A DNA stretch of 64,000 nt, taken from Streptomyces sp. TSRI0107. Its GTDB lineage: Bacteria; Actinomycetota; Actinomycetes; Streptomycetales; Streptomycetaceae. The stretch is taken from assembly GCF_001905845.1 (NCBI RefSeq), contig NZ_LIVZ01000005.1, forward strand, positions 1 through 64,000, given 5' to 3'. Position numbers and translations under genes: made by a program. Each line of letters starts with the position of its first letter. Positions within the stretch are counted from its first letter, which is position 1. Below the pieces are notes generated by a model that was not told where the DNA came from, ran no database searches, and saw only the letters and a list, made by a program, of their open reading frames with translations. This document shows positions 36,705 through 46,131 of this stretch, piece after piece.

Positions 36705-37121
36705 CTACGCCGCCGCGCAGTTCGGGCAGACGCCGCGGTACGTCACCTCGACGTCCGACACCGTGAAGCCGAAGCGCTCCGAGTCGGGGAGGTCGGCCAG
36801 CGGGTTGCCGGTGGGGTGGACGTCGCGGATCGAGCCGCACTGGGCGCAGACCAGGTGATGGTGCGGCCGGTGCGCGTTCGGGTCGTACCGCTTGGCGCGC
36901 TTGTCGGTGGAGACCTCGATGACCTCGCCGAGGGACACCAGCTCGCCGAGGGTGTTGTAGACGGTCGCCCGGGAGATCTCGGGCAGCTTGGCGACGGCTC
37001 GGGCATGGACCTCGTCGGCCGTGAGGTGTACGTGCTCGCCGTCGAGGACCTCGGCCACAACGCGGCGCTGCGCGGTCATCCGCCATCCGCGTCCGCGCAG
37101 TCGATCAAGAAGGTCGCTCAT
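36705..37121 (-). CDS. catR: Fur-family peroxide-sensing repressor CatR
   Basis: 138 aa. Winged helix: MTAQRRVVAEVL and ISRATVYNTLGELVSLGEV. Metal sites: HRPHHHLVCAQCG (regulatory His cluster plus first CxxC) and VCPNC near the end (second CxxC, structural zinc). PerR/FurA-class sensors lose DNA binding when peroxide oxidises metal ligands or thiols. Divergent from a catalase gene whose promoter holds a palindrome, so the classical CatR-CatA pair is inferred. ATG 37121 fits the family length; residues further upstream do not. Confidence 0.92.
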   Translation of the reverse strand: MSDLLDRLRGRGWRMTAQRRVVAEVLDGEHVHLTADEVHARAVAKLPEISRATVYNTLGELVSLGEVIEVSTDKRAKRYDPNAHRPHHHLVCAQCGSIRDVHPTGNPLADLPDSERFGFTVSDVEVTYRGVCPNCAAA

Positions 37122-37141
37122 GGAGACCAGCCTAACAGCAA

Positions 37142-37155
37142 GGGACCTAGGTCCC
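37142..37155. promoter_or_regulatory. 14-bp palindrome upstream of catR
   Basis: GGGACCTAGGTCCC is a perfect palindrome 20 bp before the catR start. It may be an autoregulatory operator, but its sequence differs from the TAGACATTGTCTA site at catA. Confidence 0.4.
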
Positions 37156-37198
37156 GAATGGGTGTGAAGTTGGAGCCCCACCGGAGTTGGAGGCTTAC

Positions 37199-37226
37199 TT
37201 GACTTAGACATTGTCTATTGTAGGAT
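37199..37226 (+). promoter_or_regulatory. catA promoter with CatR operator
   Basis: -35 TTGACT (37199-37204), a 16-bp spacer, then -10 TAGGAT (37221-37226). The spacer contains the palindrome TAGACA-T-TGTCTA (37205-37217), so a repressor bound there would block RNA polymerase. Confidence 0.78.
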
Positions 37227-37276
37227 CGAGATCGGCATTAGCCAAGGGACAGGTAAGACTGATGAAGGGCGCGGAC

Positions 37277-38731
37277 GTGACTCAGGGACCGCTCACCACG
37301 GAGGCCGGTGCTCCGGTCGCCGACAACCAGAACAGCGAGACCGCGGGCGTCGGCGGCCCGGTGCTCGTCCAGGACCAGCTGCTGCTCGAGAAGCTGGCCC
37401 ACTTCAACCGTGAGCGCATCCCCGAGCGTGTCGTGCACGCGCGCGGTGCCGGTGCCTACGGCACCTTCACGGTGACCGCCGACGTCACGAAGTACACGCG
37501 TGCCAAGTTCCTCTCCGAGGTCGGCAAGCAGACCGAGACGTTCCTGCGGTTCTCCACCGTGGCCGGCAACCTCGGCGCCGCGGACGCCGTGCGCGACCCA
37601 CGCGGTTTCGCGCTGAAGTTCTACACCGAAGAGGGCAACTACGACCTCGTCGGCAACAACACCCCGGTGTTCTTCATCCGCGACGCGATCAAGTTCCCGG
37701 ACTTCATCCACACCCAGAAGCGCGACCCGTACACCGGCTCGACCGAGGCGGACAACGTCTGGGACTTCTGGAGCCTCTCGCCCGAGTCCACCCACCAGGT
37801 GACCTGGCTGTTCGGCGACCGCGGCATCCCCGCCTCGTACCGCCACATGGACGGCTTCGGCTCGCACACCTACCAGTGGAACAACGAGGCCGGCGAGGTC
37901 TTCTGGGTCAAGTACCACTTCAAGACCGACCAGGGCATCAAGAACCTCACCCAGGAAGAGGCCAACAAGCTCGCCGGTGAGGACCCCGACTCCCACCAGC
38001 GCGACCTGCGCGAGGCCATCGAGCGCGGGGAGTTCCCGAGCTGGACCGTGGGCGTGCAGATCATGCCGGCGGCCGACGCGGCGACCTACCGCTTCAACCC
38101 GTTCGACCTGACCAAGGTGTGGCCGCACGCGGACTACCCGGTCATCGAGATCGGCAAGCTGGAGCTCAACCGCAACCCGCAGAACGTCTTCGCCGAGGTC
38201 GAGCAGTCGATCTTCTCGCCCGCGCACTTCGTGCCCGGCATCGGCCCCTCGCCGGACAAGATGCTCCAGGGCCGCCTGTTCGCCTACGGCGACGCGCACC
38301 GCTACCGCGTCGGCATCAACGCCGACCACCTGCCGGTGAACCGTCCGCACGCCACCGTCGCGAACACCAACTCGCGGGACGGCTTCCTGTACGACGGCCG
38401 GCACGGCGCCGCGAAGAACTACGAGCCGAACAGCTTCGGCGGCCCGGCCCAGACCGGCCGTCCGCTGTGGCAGCCGTTCGACGGGTTCGCCGGCGGCACC
38501 GGCAACCACCCGACGCCGCGGCACGCCGAGGACGACGACTTCGTCCAGGCGGGCAACCTCTACCGCCTGATGAGCGCGGACGAGCAGGAGCGGCTCATCG
38601 GCAACCTGGCGGGCTTCATCGCCAAGGTCTCGCGTGAGGAGATCATCGAGCGCGCGATCGGCAACTTCCGCAACGCGGACGCCGACTTCGGCAAGCGGCT
38701 GGAGGCCGCGGTCCAGGCCCTGCGCGGCTGA
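37277..38731 (+). CDS. catA: Monofunctional heme catalase
   Basis: About 484 aa from GTG 37277 (GAAGGG at 7 nt); ATG 37262 would add five residues. Small-subunit clade: active-site His in [12 protein letters not shown], Asn in [17 protein letters not shown], the NADPH-type region, and the proximal heme Tyr in [12 protein letters not shown]. It dismutates hydrogen peroxide in the cytoplasm. Divergent catR and the operator in its promoter imply induction by peroxide. Confidence 0.95.
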   Translation: MTQGPLTTEAGAPVADNQNSETAGVGGPVLVQDQLLLEKLAHFNRERIPERVVHARGAGAYGTFTVTADVTKYTRAKFLSEVGKQTETFLRFSTVAGNLGAADAVRDPRGFALKFYTEEGNYDLVGNNTPVFFIRDAIKFPDFIHTQKRDPYTGSTEADNVWDFWSLSPESTHQVTWLFGDRGIPASYRHMDGFGSHTYQWNNEAGEVFWVKYHFKTDQGIKNLTQEEANKLAGEDPDSHQRDLREAIERGEFPSWTVGVQIMPAADAATYRFNPFDLTKVWPHADYPVIEIGKLELNRNPQNVFAEVEQSIFSPAHFVPGIGPSPDKMLQGRLFAYGDAHRYRVGINADHLPVNRPHATVANTNSRDGFLYDGRHGAAKNYEPNSFGGPAQTGRPLWQPFDGFAGGTGNHPTPRHAEDDDFVQAGNLYRLMSADEQERLIGNLAGFIAKVSREEIIERAIGNFRNADADFGKRLEAAVQALRG

Positions 38732-38765
38732 ACAACCAACCAGCGCTGGATCGCTTGCCGTGGAC

Positions 38766-38799
38766 AGCGGGCCGGGTCCCTTCGGGGGCTCGGCCCGCT
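38766..38799 (+). terminator. Terminator of catA
   Basis: A stem of 9 bp at the base (AGCGGGCCG with CGGCCCGCT) continues into an imperfect inner stem closed by a TTCGG loop. Confidence 0.75.
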
Positions 38800-38821
38800 G
38801 GTCTGTGCGGGGTCGGGCGGG

Positions 38822-39241
38822 TCAGGCGGGTACGGCGGGTGCGGCGGGTGCGGTGGATGCCTGCCGCCGGGCCGGGGCCCAGCAGCGGATGATGTCGCGG
38901 ACCGAGACGATGCCGACCGGCTCGTCGCGGTCCAGGACGACGAGATGGCGGAAGCCGCCGTGCGCCATGGCGCGGGCCGCCTCCTCCAGGGTCCACGCCG
39001 GTGCGGCGAAGACGACGTCGGTGGTGGTGTGGGCGTGGGCGCACTCCGTGTCCAGGTTCTGGCCGAGGCCCACGGAGTTGAGGATGTCGCGTTCGGTGAG
39101 GATGCCGATGCCGCCGGCGTCCGGGTCATGGACCACGGCCGCGCCCACCCGGCGGGCGGACATCAGGGCTGCGGCCTGGCGGAGGGTGTGGGTGGGGCCG
39201 ATGGTGAGGACCACGGTGCTCATGGCGTCGCGGACGAGCAT
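38822..39241 (-). CDS. Two-CBS-domain protein
   Basis: 139 aa. Two CBS motifs: VRDAMSTVVLTIGPTHTLRQ...GIGILTERDIL and DVVFAAPAWTLEEAA...PVGIVSVRDII. No fused effector domain. Such stand-alone CBS pairs bind adenosyl nucleotides; in Streptomyces many accompany dormancy or redox genes. The C-terminus is Ala/Pro-rich. SD AGGAGGT lies about 12 nt before ATG 39241. Confidence 0.9.
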   Translation of the reverse strand: MLVRDAMSTVVLTIGPTHTLRQAAALMSARRVGAAVVHDPDAGGIGILTERDILNSVGLGQNLDTECAHAHTTTDVVFAAPAWTLEEAARAMAHGGFRHLVVLDRDEPVGIVSVRDIIRCWAPARRQASTAPAAPAVPA

Positions 39242-39363
39242 GGGCGGGAGCCACCTCCTAAGGGAACCCCTGATGAAGCCCCGGGCCGGGGATTGTTCAG
39301 GGATTCACAAATGCACAAGTGGGGGGACTCTCAGAGTGGCAGGCAAAGAGAGGGTCAACAAGG

Positions 39364-39388
39364 GGGCGCGTGAAGCTCGGACGCGCCC
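39364..39388 (-). terminator. Hairpin after hisN
   Basis: 8-bp stem GGGCGCGT/ACGCGCCC (39364-39371 with 39381-39388) about 17 bp past the hisN stop codon. Confidence 0.6.
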
Positions 39389-39404
39389 GCCTGTGAGTGC
39401 TGGC

Positions 39405-40205
39405 TCAGTACCGCTGGTTCAGGTAGCCCAGGAGCTCGTCGTGCAGGAGGCCGTTCGACGCGGCCGCGTTGCCGCTGTGCGGGCCCGGGCGGCCGTCGAG
39501 GCCGGTGAAGGTGCCGCCGGCCTCCGTGACGATGATGGCGTTGGCCGCCATGTCCCACAGTGACAGCTCGGGTTCCGCGCACATGTCCACGGAGCCCTCG
39601 GCCACCATCATGTACGGCCAGAAGTCGCCGTACGCGCGCGTGCGCCACACCTCGCGGGTGAGGTCCAGGAAGCCGTTGAGGCGGCCCTGCTCTTCCCAGC
39701 CGGAGAGCGAGGAGTACGAAAAGGAGGCGTCCGCGAGCTTGCCGACACGGGAGACGTGCAGGCGGGACGCCTTCGTCAGGCTGCGGCCGGTGAACGCGCC
39801 GTGGCCCTTCGCGGCCCACCAGCGGCGGCCCAGCGCGGGGGCGGAGACCACGCCGACGACGGGCTGGTAGCCGCCCTCGCCGGCTTCCATCAGGGAGATG
39901 AGAGTGGCCCAGACGGGGACGCCGCGGACGTAGTTCTTGGTGCCGTCGATCGGGTCGACGACCCAGCGGCGGGGGCCGGTGCCCTCCACGCCGTACTCCT
40001 CGCCGAGGATCGCGTCGCGGGGGCGGGCGCGCTGGAGCTGGCCGCGGATGAGCTCCTCGGCGGCCCGGTCCGCCTCGCTGACCGGGGTCATGTCCGGCTT
40101 CGTCTCCACCTTGAGGTCGAGAGCCTTGAAGCGGTCCATGGTGGCGGCGTCTGCGGCGTCCGCGAGGACGTGGGCGAGGCGGAGGTCGTCGAGGTAGTCC
40201 GGCAT
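39405..40205 (-). CDS. hisN: Inositol-phosphatase-family histidinol-phosphatase HisN
   Basis: 266 aa from ATG 40205. Metal-site motifs of the IMPase fold: ILGEEYG (Glu), [12 protein letters not shown] (Asp-Asp), and the late [19 protein letters not shown] (Asp). The N-terminal [21 protein letters not shown] resembles actinobacterial HisN, which supplies the histidinol-phosphatase step of histidine synthesis outside the his operon. A general inositol-1-phosphatase remains possible. The upstream region on this strand is the repeat field, and no SD is apparent. Confidence 0.87.
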   Translation of the reverse strand: MPDYLDDLRLAHVLADAADAATMDRFKALDLKVETKPDMTPVSEADRAAEELIRGQLQRARPRDAILGEEYGVEGTGPRRWVVDPIDGTKNYVRGVPVWATLISLMEAGEGGYQPVVGVVSAPALGRRWWAAKGHGAFTGRSLTKASRLHVSRVGKLADASFSYSSLSGWEEQGRLNGFLDLTREVWRTRAYGDFWPYMMVAEGSVDMCAEPELSLWDMAANAIIVTEAGGTFTGLDGRPGPHSGNAAASNGLLHDELLGYLNQRY

Positions 40206-40259
40206 GTGAGGAACCGTATCTGGCGTCGGCGGTACGGGGCCACACGGGACCTTGGGGCG

Positions 40260-40910
40260 CTGTGACCGGCGGCGGGGCGGGCGGGGGTGGGGCGCGCGCC
40301 CCGGTGCCGAGGAGATGTCGGCCGCGCGGCCCTGGGGGGAATGCCTGCGGCTGTGGCGGGCATGTCGGACCGCGCTTGGGGGGAGGGGTGGTGCGCGCTG
40401 TCTGGGGGGAGCGGGGGCGCGCGTTGCTCGGGCGGGGGCCGCGTGCGCGGCACGGAGGGGCGTGCGTGCTGCCCGCGCCTGGGCGGAGTGGTGGTCCCGC
40501 AGCTTGGTGAAGCGGTGCGCGCGCCGCTGGGAGGGGGAGGGGTGGTGCGGGTTGCTTGAGAGAGGCGCCCAGCTCGGCGGAGGCCGCACGCGCGGCTTGC
40601 GGGGGCCGCGCAGCCCGCAGCTGGGCGGAGCGATGAGGTGCGTTGCTTGAGCGAGGGCTGCCGCGTGGCCTGGAGGGGGTTCGCTCGTGCCCGCGGCTTG
40701 GGTAGGCCGGTGACGTGCGCTGCTTGGGCGATGGCTGCCCGCATGGCCTGGAGGGGCGGTCGCGGCCGGGTGGGCCGGTGGCCTGCTCTGCCTGGGTGAG
40801 GGCCGCACGCGCGGCTTGCCACGGGCTGGTGGTGGGCGTTGCTGGGGGAGGGGTCGCGTGCGCTGCTCGGGCAAGGGGGCGTGCGTGGTCTTCGTGGGGT
40901 GTGTTGGGGG
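40260..40910. repeat. G-rich degenerate repeat field, no gene
   Basis: Between hisN and the TetR gene the plus strand is full of G-runs, with an imperfect core gcttgggcGAgGGctgc recurring at irregular spacing (seen near 40502, 40552, 40643, 40695, 40719, 40848 and 40862). Longer partial copies exist: 40645-40678 against 40720-40755, and cgcacgcgcggcttgc at 40585-40600 against 40804-40819. Reading frames through it give only Arg/Pro/Ala-rich low-complexity products. Strand bias (G on plus) is strong. No mobile-element ends are seen. Confidence 0.65.
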
Positions 40911-41024
40911 CCGCCGTTCGAACGGGTGGCGGGTGAACCCCTTTGTGCCTGCGTGAGACCTTGACAGTGGTTTGGGGGGCGTCAAATCTGTGCGCAGAGT
41001 CGGTTGCCGGCGAGGGAGGCGATG

Positions 41025-41630
41025 ATGCCTGCAGCGCGGGAGTCCCTGCTGGACGCCGCTTACACGGCGCTGGCGCGCCGGCCGTGGTCGGCGGTGCGGA
41101 TGGTGGACGTGGCGGCGGCGGCCGGGGTGTCCCGGCAGACGCTGTACAACGAGTTCGGCAGCAAGGACGGCCTCGCGCGGGCGCTGGTGCGGCGGGAGGC
41201 CGACGGCTTCCTCGCCGGGGTGGAGCGGGCGCTCGCCGCGCACCCCGAGCCCCGGGAGCGGCTGGCCGCCACCGCCGAGTGGATCGCCGAGGCCGCCCGG
41301 GAGAACGCGCTCGCGCGTGCCCTGCTCACCGGCTGCTGGAGCGAGCGGCTGCCCGCCCTGGCGCTGACCGCCGTACCGTCCACCTCGGCCGTCCCGGCGC
41401 AGCGGCGGGCGGACGGGCCGCTGCCGTCGCCCGGCGACTTCGTGGCCCTGGTCCGTGACCGCGCGGTCGCCGTGGTCTGCGGGCCAGGCGAGGACAAGGC
41501 GGAGGCCGCCGAGGCGGCGCGCTGCTGCGAGCTGGTGGTCCGGCTGGCCCTGTCCTGTGTGGCGGCCCCGCCGGGTGAGGGGGGTGTCGCCGGTCTGGTG
41601 CGCGGTGTCCTCTACCGGCAGCCGGTCTGA
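41025..41630 (+). CDS. TetR-family transcriptional regulator
   Basis: 201 aa. An N-terminal helix-turn-helix (about 8-55): [35 protein letters not shown] and the following [13 protein letters not shown] are typical. The ligand-binding half is Ala-rich and diverged. ATG 41025 has GGGAGG at 5 nt; ATG 41022 is too close to it. Convergent with an SMR exporter gene 6 bp downstream, so it may regulate that exporter. TTGAC-N15-GTCAA at 40961-40985 overlaps the likely -35 and may be its own operator. Confidence 0.9.
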   Translation: MPAARESLLDAAYTALARRPWSAVRMVDVAAAAGVSRQTLYNEFGSKDGLARALVRREADGFLAGVERALAAHPEPRERLAATAEWIAEAARENALARALLTGCWSERLPALALTAVPSTSAVPAQRRADGPLPSPGDFVALVRDRAVAVVCGPGEDKAEAAEAARCCELVVRLALSCVAAPPGEGGVAGLVRGVLYRQPV

Positions 41631-41636
41631 CGCCGC

Positions 41637-41960
41637 TCAGTGCGTCGAGCCCGACAGCTGGAGACCGATCACCCCGATGATCACCAGGCTGATCGAGACG
41701 ATCTTCAGGGTGGACACGACGTCGCCCAGGAAGACCATGCCGTAGATCGCGGTGCCCGCCGCGCCGATGCCGGTCCACACCGCGTACGCCGGGCCGACGT
41801 CCAGCTTCCGCAGGGCGAGGGTCAGCAGGCCGAAGCTGCCGAGGGCGAAGGCGGCGAAGGCGATGGTGGGCCACAGGCGGGTGAAGCCGTGCGAGAGCTT
41901 GAGGCAGACGGCGAAACCGGTTTCGAGCAACCCGGCCACGATGACCAGCAGCCACGCCAT
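41637..41960 (-). CDS. Small multidrug resistance family exporter, SugE/Gdx-like
   Basis: 107 aa, four membrane helices. Essential Glu in LLETGFAVCLK (Glu13 or so), and AYAVWTGIGAAGTAIYG, which is characteristic of the SugE/Gdx branch of SMR proteins (guanidinium/proton antiport) rather than the EmrE branch. It forms antiparallel or heterodimers in the family; only one subunit gene is seen here. SD AGGAGG lies 7 nt before ATG 41960. The leader of about 100 nt shows a short hairpin but no guanidine riboswitch that I can recognise. Confidence 0.9.
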   Translation of the reverse strand: MAWLLVIVAGLLETGFAVCLKLSHGFTRLWPTIAFAAFALGSFGLLTLALRKLDVGPAYAVWTGIGAAGTAIYGMVFLGDVVSTLKIVSISLVIIGVIGLQLSGSTH

Positions 41961-42095
41961 GTGCTGTCCTCCTGTACGACCCCGTGTAACCCCGTTGCGC
42001 ACTGTGACCGCATTGCCCGACTTTGGTCGAGCTTGCTTCCGGCTCGGTGCGATTATGCCCTTACCGGACCCGCTGCCAGGCAAACAATGCGGAGG

Positions 42096-43106
42096 TCAGT
42101 CGCCCTCCCGGCGCTCCCGGGTGGCCAGCAGCCGGCGCAGCGAGTAGAGGCGGGCCGGGTCGGCGTGGCCCTCGGCCACCCAGTCGTCCAGCGCGCAGTC
42201 CGGCTCGTCGTGACTGCACGCGCGCGGACAGCCCTCGGTGCCGGGTTCCAGGTCGGGGAAGGCGTGGATCACCCGGGACGGGTCGACGTGGTGGAGGCCG
42301 AACGACCGTACGCCCGGAGTGTCGACGACCCAGCCGTCCGCGTCGGGCAGGGGGAGGGCCAGGGCCGAGGTCGTGGTGTGCCGGCCGCGGCCCGTCACCG
42401 CGTTCACATGGCCGGTCAGCCGTCGCCGCTCCTTCGCCACCAGCGCGTTGACCAAGGTCGTCTTGCCGACCCCGGAGTGCCCGACGAACGCGGTGACCTT
42501 GCCCCGCAGGTGGTCGCGCACCCGGTCCGCCGCGCCGCCGGTCTCCAGCTCCTCGCGGCTGGTGACCACGTACGGGATGTCCAGGTCGCCGTACAGCTCC
42601 AGCAGCTTGTCCGGCGGGGCGAGGTCCGACTTCGTCATCACCAGCAGCGGCGTGAGTCCGCCGTCGTACGCCGCCACCAGGCACCGGTCGATCAGCCGCG
42701 GGCGCGGTTCCGGGTCGGCGAGGGCGGTGACGATGGCGAGCTGGTCGGCGTTGGCGACGACCACCCGCTCGTACGGGTCGTCGTCGTCGGCGGTGCGGCG
42801 CAGGACCGAGGACCGCTCCTCGATGCGGACGATCCTCGCGAGGGTGTCCTTCTTGCCGGACATGTCGCCGACCAGGGCGACCCGGTCGCCGACCACGGCC
42901 GCCTTGCGGCCCAGTTCACGGGCCTTCATCGCGACCACCGGCCGGTCCTCGACGAGGCAGGTCAGCCTGCCCCGGTCGACGGTGAGGACCATGCCCTCGG
43001 CGGCGTCCTCGTGCTTGGGCCGGATGTTCGTACGCGGCCGGTTGCCCTTGCGGTTGGGACGGCTGCGGATGTCGTCCTCGTCGGTGTGCTTGCCGTAGCG
43101 GCGCAT
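42096..43106 (-). CDS. rsgA: Ribosome small-subunit biogenesis GTPase RsgA
   Basis: 336 aa from ATG 43106. An N-terminal OB-fold is followed by a circularly permuted GTPase with motifs in the order G4 (MTKSDL), G1 (GHSGVGKTTL) and G3 (DTPG), then a C-terminal zinc-knuckle (CPRACSHDEPDC). Helps late 30S maturation. Lies 10 bp after aroA on the same strand, so it is likely co-transcribed. Confidence 0.94.
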   Translation of the reverse strand: MRRYGKHTDEDDIRSRPNRKGNRPRTNIRPKHEDAAEGMVLTVDRGRLTCLVEDRPVVAMKARELGRKAAVVGDRVALVGDMSGKKDTLARIVRIEERSSVLRRTADDDDPYERVVVANADQLAIVTALADPEPRPRLIDRCLVAAYDGGLTPLLVMTKSDLAPPDKLLELYGDLDIPYVVTSREELETGGAADRVRDHLRGKVTAFVGHSGVGKTTLVNALVAKERRRLTGHVNAVTGRGRHTTTSALALPLPDADGWVVDTPGVRSFGLHHVDPSRVIHAFPDLEPGTEGCPRACSHDEPDCALDDWVAEGHADPARLYSLRRLLATRERREGD

Positions 43107-43116
43107 CGCGATGTCC

Positions 43117-44454
43117 CTATGCCCCGAGCATCCCGGTCCACAGCTCGGGGAAGTCCGGGAGGGTCTTCGCCGTCGTCGCCACGTTCTCGATCTGTACGCC
43201 CTCGACCGCCAGGCCGAGGATCGCGCCGGCAGTGGCCATGCGGTGGTCCTCGTACGTGTGGAAGACGCCGCCGTGCAGCGGGCGCGGGCGGATGTGGAGA
43301 CCGTCGGCGGTCTCGGTGACATCGCCGCCGAGTTCGTTGATCTCCTTGGTGAGGGCCGCCAGCCGGTCCGTCTCGTGCAGCCGCAGATGCGCTACGCCCC
43401 GCAGTGTCGAGGGGGAGTCGGCGAGCGCGGCGACCGCCGCGATGCCCGGGGTCAGCTCGCCGACCTCGCTCAGGTCGACATCGATGCCATGGATGGCCCC
43501 CGAACCGGTGAACCGCAGACCCTGTTCCGTCAGCTCGCAGGAACCGCCCATCTCGGTGAAGATCTCGCGCAGCCGGTCACCGGGCTGCGTGGTCCGGGCC
43601 GGCCAGTCCGGGACGAGGATCTTGCCACCGGTGACCAGGGCCGCCGCGAGGAACGGCTGGGCGTTGGACAGATCCGGCTCGACGGTCAGGTCACGGCCGA
43701 GCAGCGCACCCGGCGTGACCCGCCACACGTTCGGTTCGCCGCCCGACTCGGGGGTGTCCACCTGGGCGCCGACCGCGCGGAGCATCTCCACCGTCATCCG
43801 GATGTGCGGCAGCGAGGGCAGCGCGGCACCGACGTGCCGCACCTCCACACCCTGGTTGAACCGCGGCCCCGACAGCAGCAGCGCCGACACGAACTGCGAG
43901 GACGAGGACGCGTCGATCTCGACCCGGCCGCCGTCCAGGGCGCCCCCGCCGTGCACGGTCAGCGGCAGCGCGCCCCGCCCGTCGTCGTCGATCCGGGCGC
44001 CCAGGACGCGCAGCGCGTCGATGACGCCGTGCAGGGGACGCTCGTACGACCTCGGGTCGCCGTCGAACCGGACCGGGCCGTCGGCGAGCGCGGCGACCGG
44101 CGGCAGGAACCGCATCACCGTGCCGGCGTTGCCGACGTCGACCGTGGCCGGGCCGCGCAGCCCCGTGGGGAACACCCGCCAGGCCTCGCCCGTGACGTCA
44201 CCGGCCCCGGCGCCGACCGAGCTGGACGACACGGTCTCCTCGATCCCCACGCCCATCGCCCGCAGGGCACCGGCCATCAGCAGGGTGTCGCGGGAGCGCA
44301 GCGGGCGGCGCACCCAGCCCGGCTCCGAGGCGAGCGCGGCGAGCACGAGGGCGCGGTTGGTGACCGACTTGGACCCCGGCACGTGGACCGTCGCGTCGAC
44401 GGCTCCGCTCGCGTGGGGGGCGGGCCAGAGGGCGGGGTGTGCTTCGTGGGCCAT
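43117..44454 (-). CDS. aroA: 3-phosphoshikimate 1-carboxyvinyltransferase (EPSP synthase)
   Basis: 445 aa. Shikimate-3-phosphate site [16 protein letters not shown], the phosphoenolpyruvate loop [44 protein letters not shown] and TYEDHRMA. It makes 5-enolpyruvylshikimate-3-phosphate for aromatic amino acids. Full length, no gap. It is the first gene of the aroA-rsgA unit; the 5' side holds a repeat fragment (44484-44520). Confidence 0.96.
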   Translation of the reverse strand: MAHEAHPALWPAPHASGAVDATVHVPGSKSVTNRALVLAALASEPGWVRRPLRSRDTLLMAGALRAMGVGIEETVSSSSVGAGAGDVTGEAWRVFPTGLRGPATVDVGNAGTVMRFLPPVAALADGPVRFDGDPRSYERPLHGVIDALRVLGARIDDDGRGALPLTVHGGGALDGGRVEIDASSSSQFVSALLLSGPRFNQGVEVRHVGAALPSLPHIRMTVEMLRAVGAQVDTPESGGEPNVWRVTPGALLGRDLTVEPDLSNAQPFLAAALVTGGKILVPDWPARTTQPGDRLREIFTEMGGSCELTEQGLRFTGSGAIHGIDVDLSEVGELTPGIAAVAALADSPSTLRGVAHLRLHETDRLAALTKEINELGGDVTETADGLHIRPRPLHGGVFHTYEDHRMATAGAILGLAVEGVQIENVATTAKTLPDFPELWTGMLGA

Positions 44455-44483
44455 AGGGCCACTTTATAAGGAGGCCGCTGTTC

Positions 44484-44520
44484 GGGTGCGGCGCCGTTGT
44501 GGCTGGTCGCGCCCCGCGCG
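44484..44520. repeat. Fragment of a dispersed Streptomyces intergenic repeat
   Basis: The sequence gcgccgttgtggctggtcgcgcc followed by ccgcgcg resembles the common repeat ending in 'ggctggtcgcgcagttccccgcgcccc' seen in many Streptomyces genomes (from memory). A second fragment is at 51858-51885. Confidence 0.45.
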
Positions 44521-44549
44521 GTACGGCCTCGCGCCCCCGCCGCCGGCCG

Positions 44550-45263
44550 TCACAGGGCCAGCAGCCACCGCCCGCCGCCGATCAGCGAGCACAGCGACAC
44601 CGCGTGGAAGAGGAACAGCCACACCGCGGCCGGCGCGTGCGTCAGCCTCGCCAGCTGGTCGGCGTCGGAATCGGGCGCTCCGCCGTGCCGCCGCTTCGAC
44701 TGCAGCTCGAACGCCGGGCGCACTCCGCCCAGCAGCAGGAACCAGACCACAGCGAACGCGAACGCCGACTGCACCTGGGGCCCTGTGAGCCAGGACACCA
44801 GTACGAACATGGCTCCCGTCAGCACCACCGTCAGCACCCCGTAGGCGTTCCGGATCATCACCAGCATCACCAGCAGCAGGGCCGTCGCCAGCCACAGCAG
44901 CAGGGTTATGCGGCCGGAGGCCAGCAGGGCCGCGCCGCCCAGGCCCAGCAGGGGCGGCGCGGTGTAGCCGGCGGCGGCCGTGAGGATCATGCCCAGGCCG
45001 TACGGCTTGCCGCGGCTGACGGTGAGGCCGCTGGTGTCGGAGTGCAGCCGGATGCCGGTGAGGGTGCGGCCGGTGAGCAGGGCGACCAGGCCGTGGCCGC
45101 CCTCGTGGGCGATGGTGATCGCGTTGCGGGCGAGTCGCCACAGGCCCTGGGGGACGACGACGGCGAGGGCGGCGACCAGGGTGGCGATCACCACCCACAG
45201 GTCGGGCTCGGGCTGGGTGCCGACGAGTTCGTCCCAGAGGGAGGCGGCGGTGGTGCTGTCCAT
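44550..45263 (-). CDS. M50-like (M50B) membrane metallopeptidase
   Basis: 237 aa. Zinc motif HEGGH (about 52-56) in the first long helix region, about six hydrophobic segments, and a later helix with IRNAYGVLTVVLTGA that may supply the third ligand. Actinobacterial M50B proteins of this size are distinct from site-2 proteases with PDZ domains; the substrate is unknown. It is divergent from the SRAP gene by 51 bp. Confidence 0.88.
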   Translation of the reverse strand: MDSTTAASLWDELVGTQPEPDLWVVIATLVAALAVVVPQGLWRLARNAITIAHEGGHGLVALLTGRTLTGIRLHSDTSGLTVSRGKPYGLGMILTAAAGYTAPPLLGLGGAALLASGRITLLLWLATALLLVMLVMIRNAYGVLTVVLTGAMFVLVSWLTGPQVQSAFAFAVVWFLLLGGVRPAFELQSKRRHGGAPDSDADQLARLTHAPAAVWLFLFHAVSLCSLIGGGRWLLAL

Positions 45264-45314
45264 GATTGCTCGAGCGCTCCCTCTCGTCGTGCGGAGTCTG
45301 GCAGTGTGGCACGT

Positions 45315-46130
45315 ATGTGCGGACGGTTTGCAGCGAGTCGTAGGCCCGAGGATCTCGCGGGCGTCTTCGAGGTCGAGAAGTGGGAGCCGGAGGAGACCCT
45401 GGCACCCGACTACAACGTGGCGCCGACCAAGGAGGTCTACGCGGTCCTGGACCGTCCTCTGAAGGACGCCGACGACCCGCGCCCGGTTCGCCAGCTGCGC
45501 AAGCTCAAGTGGGGCCTGGTGCCGTCCTGGGCGAAGACCCCCGAGGGCGGCGCCCGGATGATCAACGCCCGCGCGGAGACCGTCCACGAGAAGCCCGCCT
45601 ACCGCCGCGCCTTCGCCACCCGGCGCTGCATCGTGCCCGCCGACGGCTACTACGAGTGGGTCACCGGCAAGCAGGAGCGGGAGCTGGAGGCCGAGGGCAA
45701 GCGGAAGCGGCCCCGCAAGCAGCCCTACTTCGTGCTGCCCGCCGACGGCTCGGTCTTCGCGATGGCCGGGCTGTACGAGTTCTGGCGGGACCGCACGCTG
45801 CCCGACGACCACCCGCAGGCCTGGTGGGTCACCTGCTCGGTGATCACCACCGAGGCGGAGACCGACCCGCTCGCCGTCGCGCCCGCCGAGGGCCCGTACG
45901 TGCTCGCCGACATCCACCCCCGGATGCCGCTGATGCTCACCCCGGACCGCTGGGACGCCTGGCTGGACCCGTCCCGCACCGAGCCCGAGGACCTGCGCGC
46001 CCTGCTCGCCCCGCCGCCGCCCGGCCTGATGCGCGCCTACCCGGTGACCACGGCCGTCAGCAACGTCCGCAACAACGGACCGGAGTTGCTGAAGGAGCTG
46101 GAGGGGCCCGAGGAGGGCACACTCTTCTGA
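45315..46130 (+). CDS. SOS response-associated (SRAP/YedK/HMCES-like) protein
   Basis: 271 aa. The protein starts MCGRFAA: Cys2 becomes the N-terminal nucleophile that forms a thiazolidine crosslink with abasic sites in single-stranded DNA. Other family motifs: YNVAPTKEVYAV (catalytic Asn), INARAETVHEKPAYRRAF (Glu), CIVPADGYYEW, and HPRMPLML (His). The fixed N-terminal Cys demands ATG 45315 as the start. Shields abasic sites during replication. Confidence 0.94.
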   Translation: MCGRFAASRRPEDLAGVFEVEKWEPEETLAPDYNVAPTKEVYAVLDRPLKDADDPRPVRQLRKLKWGLVPSWAKTPEGGARMINARAETVHEKPAYRRAFATRRCIVPADGYYEWVTGKQERELEAEGKRKRPRKQPYFVLPADGSVFAMAGLYEFWRDRTLPDDHPQAWWVTCSVITTEAETDPLAVAPAEGPYVLADIHPRMPLMLTPDRWDAWLDPSRTEPEDLRALLAPPPPGLMRAYPVTTAVSNVRNNGPELLKELEGPEEGTLF

Positions 46131-46131
46131 T

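Noticed and set aside
40206..41243. N-terminal extension of hisN through the repeat field
   Set aside because: Residues are Pro/Arg/His low complexity, unlike any IMPase. The family start is at 40205.
41961..42095. Guanidine (ykkC-type) riboswitch before the SugE/Gdx-like exporter
   Set aside because: The conserved segments of guanidine-I, -II and -III RNAs are not found. Only a small hairpin (CGAGC...GCTCG) and CATAAT as a possible -10 are seen.
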